The position numbers were made by a program, and so were the translations under genes. A DNA stretch of 55,536 bases from Paractinoplanes ovalisporus (GTDB lineage: Bacteria > Actinomycetota > Actinomycetes > Mycobacteriales > Micromonosporaceae). Below the pieces are notes generated by a model. That model did not search any database, was not told the origin of the DNA, and was given only the letters and a program-made list of their open reading frames with translations. Each line of letters begins with the position of its first letter. Within the stretch, counting starts at the first letter, position 1. Shown piece after piece: positions 49,765 to 55,536 of this stretch. The stretch covers positions 1 to 55,536 of the forward strand of contig NZ_JAENHP010000038.1 of NCBI RefSeq assembly GCF_016834655.1. The letters are read 5' to 3'.

Positions 49765-50832
49765 GTGCCGGTCGTGGACGTCATTCGCAACGATCTGCCC
49801 TGGCTGACCCGGGTCGTGGTGCTATTCGGCGGGCAGAACGCCGAGCACGCGGTGTCGGTGAGTTCGGCCGCGACCGTGGTCCGGGGGCTCGACCGGTCCC
49901 GCTACACCGTGACGCCGATCCGGATCACGCCGCACGGGCGCTGGTCGGTGGGGCACGACATCCCGGCCCACCTGGTCGACGAGATCTCGCTGCACTTCAT
50001 GACCCCCGAGCCGGAGCTGTCGTCGGCTCACTTCTTCGAGGCGATGAAAGTGCTGCGGGCGTCTGATGTCGTGCTGCCGGTGGTGCACGGACCGGCCACC
50101 CGGCACAGCATCGTGCAGAGCGTCCTGGAGTACGTCGGTGTGCCCTACGTCGGCAGCGGAACTCTCGCGGCCACCGTCGCCATGGACCGGGGTCTCACCA
50201 AGACCGTGCTGTCCGGGGTCGTGGCCGTCGCCGACGGCGTGACCCTGGAGGACGGCGAGCGACTGTCCACGACCGACCAGCGACGGCTCGGCCTGCCCCT
50301 GTTCGTCAAGCCGGCCCGGGGCGGCTCCGGTTTCGGCGTATCCCGGGTGCTCGATGCCGGGGCCCTGCCCGAGGCGGTGGCGGCGGCCCGGCGGTTCGAC
50401 CGCCGGGTGCTGGTCGAGGCGGCCGTGCCGGGTCGTGAGGTGAACGTAGGCGTGCTCGAGATGCCGGACGGGCGGCTCCTGGCCGCGCCGCCGCTCGAGG
50501 TGAAGGTGGCCGGGGGCGGTGGCTACCGCCGGGCGCTGACCGAGCACGTCGTGCCGGCCGACCTCGACGCCGCCACCACAGCCCGGGTCCAGGCGCGGGC
50601 GGTCCAGGTGTTCCGCGCGCTCGGCGGGGCCGGGCTGCTCCGGGTCGACTTCTTCCTCGGCGCGGACGGAGAGCTCACGCTGAACGAGGTCAAGGACGCG
50701 CCCCGGCTCACGGCCATGTCGCAGTTCCCGCGGATGTGGGAGGCGGCCGGACTTCCGTACGGGGAAATGCTCGATCTCCTGATCCGGACGGCTCGCCGCC
50801 GGGCACCTCGACCGTCACCGGTCGCGCCCTAG
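49765..50832 (+). CDS. D-Ala-D-Ala-ligase-like ATP-grasp enzyme, divergent
   Basis: The 355-residue protein has the Ddl layout. The N-terminal VVVLFGGQNAEHAVSVSSA keeps the Glu that contacts the first substrate. LPVVHGPATRHSIVQSVLE replaces the usual HGxxGEDGxxQGxLE. YVGSGTLAATVAMDRGLTK and FVKPARGGSGFGVSRV are the ATP-grasp parts, and LRVDFFLGADGELTLNEVKDAPR is the metal site. There NEVN is NEVK: Glu308 is kept but the Asn that binds magnesium is Lys310. It may therefore be a ligase of changed specificity or a non-catalytic paralogue. It is monocistronic and convergent with the SARP regulator. Confidence 0.82.
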   Translation: MPVVDVIRNDLPWLTRVVVLFGGQNAEHAVSVSSAATVVRGLDRSRYTVTPIRITPHGRWSVGHDIPAHLVDEISLHFMTPEPELSSAHFFEAMKVLRASDVVLPVVHGPATRHSIVQSVLEYVGVPYVGSGTLAATVAMDRGLTKTVLSGVVAVADGVTLEDGERLSTTDQRRLGLPLFVKPARGGSGFGVSRVLDAGALPEAVAAARRFDRRVLVEAAVPGREVNVGVLEMPDGRLLAAPPLEVKVAGGGGYRRALTEHVVPADLDAATTARVQARAVQVFRALGGAGLLRVDFFLGADGELTLNEVKDAPRLTAMSQFPRMWEAAGLPYGEMLDLLIRTARRRAPRPSPVAP

Positions 50833-53606
50833 ACGCGGCTCTTGGCGCGGACCGTCGCCGCGGCCGGCCGGTCATGGTCATCGAGGATGGTCGCGGCCGC
50901 ATGCCACGACGCCCGGGCGGCCCCGAGGTCACCCAGGCTGCGCTGAGCGTCGCCGAGGTGGTCGAGCGCCACCGCCTCGAAGTTGCGGGAGGCGTCGGCC
51001 CGGAACAGCTCCAGGGCCCGGGCGAAACACTCGGCGGCCTCGGCGAACTGCGTCAACTGCAGATGGGCGACGCCGATGCTGTCCCAGGCGGCGCCCTCAC
51101 CGTGCCGGTCGTCGAGCTCACGGAAGAGCTTCACCGCCCGCCGGCAGTACGGCAGCGCCCCCTGCGCGTCCCCGATCGTGCCCAGCAGGTTGCCGATCGA
51201 GTTGAGCGCCATCGCCTGGCCGAAAGAATCGTCGATCCGCTCGTAGACCGACAGCGCCTGCCGGCTGTAGTCCAGCGCCTCCTCGTAGTGCTCGAGCCGT
51301 TCGGCCAGGTAGCCGATGTAGTTGAGGACAGTCGCCTGGCCCGCGCAGTGTCCCTCCTGGACGAACATCGCCAGGGAAAGCTCGAGGTCGGCGCGGGCCT
51401 CGTCGTCGTGGCGCAGCAGGGTCTCGGCCCGGCCCAGGCTGAAGTGGGCGTGGGCCCGGGCGATCGGGTCGCCGAGGCGGTCGGCGGCGGCGACGGCCGA
51501 CCGGGCGTACGACGCCGCCTCCTCCCAGTCGCCCCGGCGCAGCAGAAAGATCTCCTGCGCCCAGACCAGTTGCCAGGTGTGCCGGTCGTGGCCGGTCGCG
51601 GCGGCCGTGCGGATGAGCTCGCGCAGCGGCAGGCGCTCGCCGGCGAACCAGGCCGGCGCCGCCTCACGGTCGGCCACCACCTCCGGGGTCACGCCCGGTG
51701 CCGGCCCGTCCGGCTCGACCGGGATCTGCGTGCGGGTGTACCGGTCGGTGGCCGCGCGGCCGGTGAACAGGTAGTGGTCGAACAGGCGGGTCCGGGCCGC
51801 GGCCTGCTCGGACGCCGGGTCGTGGTCTGCCATGAGTTCGGTGGCGTAGGACCGCAGCAGGTCGTGCAGCGTGTAGCGCCCGGGGAGCCCTTCGGTGAGC
51901 AGGCTGCTGTAAGCGAGTTCGCCGGCCAGGGTGCCGGCCTGCCGCACCGGGATTCCGGCCAGGCTGGCCATGGCCGCCACCCCGACCGAAGGTCCGGGGT
52001 GCAGCGCCAGTAGCCGGAACAGCCGGGCCGCGTCCGAGCTGAGCGCGCGGTAGGACCACGAGAACACCGCGCGCGGGTCGGCCTCGGCGTCGGGGACGGT
52101 GAACGCGTCCAGGCCGGGCGCGCCCGCTCGCAGCTCGGCGGCCACCGCGGCCAGCGGGAACGACGGGTTGGCGGCGGCCCGGGCGGCGACGACGGCCAGG
52201 GCCAGTGGGAGGCGGCCGCACCGTTCGACGATCTCGGACACCGCGGCTGGCTCGGCGGCCACCCGGTCGTGCCCGAGTCGCTGCCCGAGCAGGTCGGCCG
52301 CCTCGTCCTCGCTGACCAGACCCAGGCCGATCAGCCGGGCGCCATGGCCGGCGACCAGGCCGGCCATCCGGTTGCGGCTGGTCACCAGCACGAGGCTGCC
52401 GCCCGAACCCGGCAGCAGCGGCCGCACCTGCTGCAGGTCGCGGGCATTGTCGAGCAGGACGATGAGCCGCCGGTCGGCCAGCACGCTGCGGTAGAGGGCG
52501 GTGCGCGCGTCCAGGCCGACCGGAATGGCCTCGGCCGGTACGCCGAGCGCCTCGAGGAATTCCCGGACGGCCTCGGCCGGGGTCACGGCCGACCCGTCCG
52601 GCCCGAAGCCACGCAGGTTGAGGTAGAGCTGGCCGTCGGGATAGCGGTCGGCCACCCGGTGGGCCAGGTGGACGGCCAGGGTGGTCTTGCCGATGCCGGC
52701 CATCCCGCCGACGGCCCCGATCACCAGCGTCCCCGACGGCTGGCCGAGCAGGTCGGCCAGCTCCTTCTCGCGGCCGGTGAAGGTGGCCAGATCGTTGGGC
52801 AGCTGGGCCGGGACGAAGGCCGGGGCGGCGGTGCCGGTCGGGGCCGCCAGCAGCTCGCCGCTCAGCAGTCTTTCCCCCACCTCGGCGAGCTGCGGGCCGG
52901 GGTCGACGCCCAGCTCGTCGGCCAGCCTCGCGCGGATTTCCTGATAGGCGCGCAGGGCCTGGGCCTGCCGGCCGGTGGCCGCGAGGCTGCGGACCAGCAG
53001 GGTCAGCAGGAGCTCGTCGAGCGGCTGGAGCTCGGCCGCCCGCTGCAGCTCGGGCAGGATCTGACCGGCCTGATCGGTTTCCAGGGCGAGGGTCGCGGCC
53101 TCCTCGACCACCGCGAACCGCTCGCGGTCGAGCCCGGCGAACACCGGATGCGCCTGCGCCTCGAGCGGCAGCCCGGTCACCGCCGCCGCCCGCCACAGAC
53201 CCAAGGCTTTCCCGTACGCGGTGACGGCCTCTTCGGTGAGGCCGGCGCCCGCCGCTGCGCGGGCCTGCTCGGTCAGCTGCCGGAAACGCGCCAGGTCGAG
53301 CGTGTCCGGATCGACGTCCAGGCGGTAGCCGCCACCCTCGCTCAGCAGCCAGCGACCGGGCTCGCGGGCCGGCAGGCCGGGCTCCAGGATGCGCCGCAAC
53401 GCCCCGACGTGGCGGTGCACGACGTTGGTGGCGGTGGGCGGCGGATCGTCGCCCCACAACACGTCCAGGATCTCGGTGAGCGGCACCTTCTCACCGGCGT
53501 ACGCCAGCAGCAACGAAAGCAACAAGCCGCGCTGGGCCGGGCCGACGCGCAGTTCAGCGCCGTCACGCGAAACGCGCAACGGGCCGAGAACATTGAACTG
53601 GATCAT
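50829..53606 (-). CDS. AfsR/SARP-type regulator (BTAD, NB-ARC, TPR)
   Basis: The 925-residue protein has an OmpR-like winged helix and a BTAD domain in residues 1-245 (MIQFNVLGPLRVSRDG, LSEGGGYRLDVDPDTLDLARF, ALRAYQEIRARLADELGVDPGPQL). An NB-ARC ATPase follows, with P-loop GGMAGIGKTTLA near residue 300, LIVLLDNARD and CGRLPLALAVVAA. From about residue 690 to the end are TPR repeats (ALDYSRQALSVYERI, ALPYCRRAVKLFREL, AAECFARALELF). This is the AfsR/SARP architecture that activates specialised metabolism. No biosynthetic cluster lies beside it in this window. The stop shares CTAG with the convergent ligase gene. Confidence 0.92.
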   Translation of the reverse strand: MIQFNVLGPLRVSRDGAELRVGPAQRGLLLSLLLAYAGEKVPLTEILDVLWGDDPPPTATNVVHRHVGALRRILEPGLPAREPGRWLLSEGGGYRLDVDPDTLDLARFRQLTEQARAAAGAGLTEEAVTAYGKALGLWRAAAVTGLPLEAQAHPVFAGLDRERFAVVEEAATLALETDQAGQILPELQRAAELQPLDELLLTLLVRSLAATGRQAQALRAYQEIRARLADELGVDPGPQLAEVGERLLSGELLAAPTGTAAPAFVPAQLPNDLATFTGREKELADLLGQPSGTLVIGAVGGMAGIGKTTLAVHLAHRVADRYPDGQLYLNLRGFGPDGSAVTPAEAVREFLEALGVPAEAIPVGLDARTALYRSVLADRRLIVLLDNARDLQQVRPLLPGSGGSLVLVTSRNRMAGLVAGHGARLIGLGLVSEDEAADLLGQRLGHDRVAAEPAAVSEIVERCGRLPLALAVVAARAAANPSFPLAAVAAELRAGAPGLDAFTVPDAEADPRAVFSWSYRALSSDAARLFRLLALHPGPSVGVAAMASLAGIPVRQAGTLAGELAYSSLLTEGLPGRYTLHDLLRSYATELMADHDPASEQAAARTRLFDHYLFTGRAATDRYTRTQIPVEPDGPAPGVTPEVVADREAAPAWFAGERLPLRELIRTAAATGHDRHTWQLVWAQEIFLLRRGDWEEAASYARSAVAAADRLGDPIARAHAHFSLGRAETLLRHDDEARADLELSLAMFVQEGHCAGQATVLNYIGYLAERLEHYEEALDYSRQALSVYERIDDSFGQAMALNSIGNLLGTIGDAQGALPYCRRAVKLFRELDDRHGEGAAWDSIGVAHLQLTQFAEAAECFARALELFRADASRNFEAVALDHLGDAQRSLGDLGAARASWHAAATILDDHDRPAAATVRAKSRV

Positions 53607-54002
53607 CGTGCGAGAAATGTATCCGGAACCCACCACATTCTCGATCGGCGAGCATGCCGGTGACCTGAATCTGTCAGTGCCACCGGTGAAGGCCCGGCTC
53701 GTCCGTCCGTTGATCACGATGAGGACCGAAGGGGGCTCTGTCCTCGAAGGAGGCCGCCGCGCCAGCGGGAGCGGCGGCCTCATTCCTTTGTGGAATGTGA
53801 ATAAAATTCCGGTGATTGCCACCCGGCTACTGTCGGGTAGGCGCCAATAAATGGGTCAAATGACCGACCCGTGATCACCAAGCGAAGCCGATTGATTGCT
53901 CAACGGCAAGGTAAGTTCGTGGTCAGAAAAAGATCAGTGGCTCCGAATTACCTTTCTCCCGTCGCATCAGGGGACTGCCCCCGGACCAACGGGAGAAACG
54001 AC
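53607..54002. other. Intergenic region between SARP and ECF sigma genes
   Basis: No gene is recognised in these 396 nt, which lie between two divergent genes. GAGGCCGCCGC at 53750-53760 pairs perfectly with 53771-53781 around a 10-nt loop, a terminator-like hairpin whose source transcript is unclear. GGTCA-AA-TGACC at 53854-53865 is a possible operator. The region is AT-richer than its surroundings around 53781-53960, as expected of promoters. Confidence 0.5.
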
Positions 54003-54494
54003 ATGGCCGACGAGCGGTTCGAGCAACTGATCGCCGATCACGGCCCGCACCTGACCCGCTTTGTGATCACGCTCACAGCCGGGCAGCGCCAAACTGCCGA
54101 GGACGTGGTCCAGGAGACGCTGCTGCGGGCCTGGCGCAACCTCGACGTGGTAGCGGCCGACGACGAGAGCGGCCGCCGCTGGCTGTTCACCGTCGCCCGG
54201 CGGCTGGTCATCGACGAGGCCCGCCGGCGCAAGAGCCGCCCTTCGGAGGTGCCGGAACATCTGGCAGACCGCCTGCCCAACGCCGACGACACGGCGGGCT
54301 CGGCGGTCGCCGGGTTCGCCCTGCGCCAGGCCTTCCACGGACTCAACCCGATCCACCGCACCGTGCTGACCGAGGTCTACCTGAGACACCGCACGGTCGA
54401 GGAGGTCGCCGACGATTTGCGGATCCCGCCCGGGACGGTCCGCTCGCGCATTCACTACGCCCTGCGGACGCTCCGCCTCGCGGTCACACACTGA
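54003..54494 (+). CDS. ECF-subfamily RNA polymerase sigma factor
   Basis: The 163-residue protein has only sigma regions 2 and 4: FEQLIADHGPHLTRFVITL, AEDVVQETLLRAWRN, then NPIHRTVLTEVYLRHRTVEEVADDLRIPPGTVRSRIHYALRTLRLAV. It resembles the SigL/SigK-like ECF group, which often works with a membrane zinc-finger anti-sigma factor. None is encoded next to it; the next gene lies on the other strand. GGGAGAAACGAC before ATG 54003 sets the start. Confidence 0.9.
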   Translation: MADERFEQLIADHGPHLTRFVITLTAGQRQTAEDVVQETLLRAWRNLDVVAADDESGRRWLFTVARRLVIDEARRRKSRPSEVPEHLADRLPNADDTAGSAVAGFALRQAFHGLNPIHRTVLTEVYLRHRTVEEVADDLRIPPGTVRSRIHYALRTLRLAVTH

Positions 54495-54582
54495 CCCGGA
54501 AGCGGCCCGTCGAGGCCGCCCGCCGGACTCAGGCAAGGCGTAGGAGGGGTGCGCCGAGAGGGTCGACCGTGACTGATCGTCA

Positions 54583-55041
54583 TCAGGGGCCGGTGTCGGC
54601 CAGGATGTGGGTCGCGAGCTCTCGTAGCTCCGGGAATTCGCTGTTTCCTTGCAGATAAGCCAGTTGTCCGCGCAGTTCGTCCGAGGGCTTCGCCGGCACA
54701 GATTTCAGTGCCACCCGAGCGACCCCGCCATCGGAGTCGGCGGCAAGAGCGATGACGATGTCACTGGCCGCGTGCGCAGGCAGGTGCCGGGTGGCTGCGG
54801 CCGCCGCGACCCGTACGGCGGGGTCCGGGTGACTCGCAGCGTCGGCTACCACCTTGATGGCGTCCTGTCCCGCGTCGATGAGACTGGTGAGGTAGACCGC
54901 TTTGGCGGCAAGCATGGCGTCATCGCCGCGAACGAGGGCTGCCAAGTGGGGGATGGCGCCGGGGCCCAGCTGCTGGGCCTGCGTGTAGTCCGGTTCGTCG
55001 CGTTCGAGGGCGGCGCGGACGTCGCTCATGTCGACGGGCAT
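54583..55041 (-). CDS. HEAT-repeat protein
   Basis: The 152-residue protein is built of HEAT-like helical repeats (IPHLAALVRGDDAMLAAKAVYLTSL, AIKVVADAASHPDPAVRVAAAAATRHL, ALAADSDGGVARVALKSV). Such proteins are scaffolds for protein contacts. AGGAGCAGCG before ATG 55041 supports the start; ATG 55029 is the alternative. It lies 8 nt after the stop of a metalloprotease gene on the same strand, so the two were probably one operon. The protease is cut by an IS element, so this gene may now lack its promoter. Confidence 0.8.
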   Translation of the reverse strand: MPVDMSDVRAALERDEPDYTQAQQLGPGAIPHLAALVRGDDAMLAAKAVYLTSLIDAGQDAIKVVADAASHPDPAVRVAAAAATRHLPAHAASDIVIALAADSDGGVARVALKSVPAKPSDELRGQLAYLQGNSEFPELRELATHILADTGP

Positions 55042-55049
55042 CGCTGCTC

Positions 55050-55409
55050 CTAGATGTCGATGGTCAGTGCGCTCTGGTCCATGGTCGCACCTTCGGACGG
55101 CAAGAGGTCCGGCGGCGGGTTGGTGATCCTGCCGGTGCCGTTCCCGGTCATCAGCTGGTCGTTGTTGTCGACGTGATCGAGGCCGAGTACGTGTCCTACT
55201 TCGTGGCCGAGCGTCCACCTGGTCGCGCCGGCCGCAACTGCTGCTCCCGGCCGGCCGCCGGGATGAGCTGCGCATCCGTTGGTCGGTGGAACGGTGGAAC
55301 GTACGAAGAAAACGGCGATGTCAGTGGGCTGCATGCCGTCTCGAAAGGCGAAGAGCTCGGCTTGCTCCGATGTCACGGAACCCATGGTGCAACCACCCAC
55401 ATCGAGATC
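55050..55409 (-). pseudogene. Zinc metalloprotease, N-terminus removed by IS insertion
   Basis: About 119 codons form the C-terminal part of a matrixin-like zinc protease with the motif HEVGHVLGLDH (HExxHxxGxxH) and a downstream Met in DQLMTGNG. The ending IDQ-like tail is normal (DQSALTIDI). The frame is open to 55409 and there meets the end of an IS3-type element. Only a GTG at 55400 without a ribosome-binding site could start translation. The propeptide and first half of the protease are outside the window or lost. Confidence 0.7.
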
Positions 55410-55536
55410 TGAGTTCCCCCCGGTTTCCGGGAGCGGGGGTTACCTGGCTCCGGTCGGGGCAGGGGTGAGGTTATCTGGCTCGGTCTGGGTGTGCCAGGCG
55501 GTCTCGTATTCATCGGGGCTGAGGTAGCCGAGTTCG
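55410..55536 (-). mobile_element. IS3-family insertion sequence, end fragment
   Basis: The minus strand reads ELGYLSPDEYETAWHTQTEP and a short tail, then a stop near 55440. The core LGYLSPxEYE is the well-known C-terminal end of IS3-family transposases (OrfB). The DNA between this stop and 55410 starts with TGAGTTCCCCCCGGTTTCCGG on the plus strand, which is probably the terminal repeat. The rest of the element lies to the right of the window. It interrupts the metalloprotease gene. Confidence 0.75.

Noticed and set aside
53750..53781. A perfect hairpin read as terminator of a specific gene
   Set aside because: No gene ends close to it on the plus strand, so it is described with the intergenic region and not given a gene.

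Overview
The window is a GC-rich actinobacterial chromosome segment, most likely from a motile, sporulating member of the Micromonosporaceae such as Actinoplanes. That placement is inference. It rests on a FliL tail at the left edge, a Spo0M-like protein, a SigB/SigF-type sigma factor, a DUF574 methyltransferase next to a DUF5753 XRE regulator, a DUF397/DUF5753 pair, an AfsR-type SARP regulator and many GTG or leaderless starts. No rRNA, tRNA, CRISPR array or prophage was seen. The only mobile element is the end of an IS3-type insertion sequence at the right edge.

Left third (1-16 kb). A flagellar gene tail is followed by two truncated genes facing away from each other, an alkylation-repair pair (Ogt and a 2OG-Fe oxygenase) and a secreted DJ-1 protein. 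A minus-strand oxidative cassette follows: response regulator, cytochrome P450, 3Fe-4S ferredoxin, ferredoxin reductase and a truncated SDR. Next come a reductase and secreted hydrolase operon facing a MarR regulator, with shared palindromes, and then a compact sugar module (MFS transporter, TetR regulator, GH38 alpha-mannosidase) with a perfect 24-bp palindrome between the two divergent genes and a second copy before the transporter.

Middle (16-35 kb). A SigF-like sigma factor lies behind a promoter of its own class. Similar promoter matches precede an Orn/Lys/Arg decarboxylase and a YmgE/GlsB stress membrane protein, so these may form a local stress regulon. Around them are an OmpR/histidine kinase pair, a CNNM/CBS transporter-like protein, a Spo0M protein, a TetR/quinone-oxidoreductase pair with three operators, a DinB-type polymerase behind a LexA-like box, a MmyB-like regulator, beta-propeller proteins, and the DUF574/XRE pair.

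Right part (35-55 kb). A 1109-residue membrane-bound NACHT ATPase with a C-terminal propeller (a possible NLR-like sensor) is the largest novelty candidate. It is followed by a MarR pair, a chloroperoxidase-like hydrolase operon with a cupin, two response regulators facing a broken histidine kinase, a GGDEF protein, the DUF397/XRE pair, a D-Ala-D-Ala-ligase-like ATP-grasp enzyme with altered metal-site residues, a 925-residue SARP-NB-ARC-TPR regulator, an ECF sigma factor, and a HEAT-repeat/metalloprotease operon cut by the IS element.

Two patterns run through the window. About a dozen gene fossils (truncated, frameshifted or internally deleted) sit between intact genes, several of them signalling or metabolic paralogues of intact neighbours. 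Many regulators appear leaderless, with a TANNNT -10 box exactly 6 nt before the start codon; that spacing was used to choose several starts.
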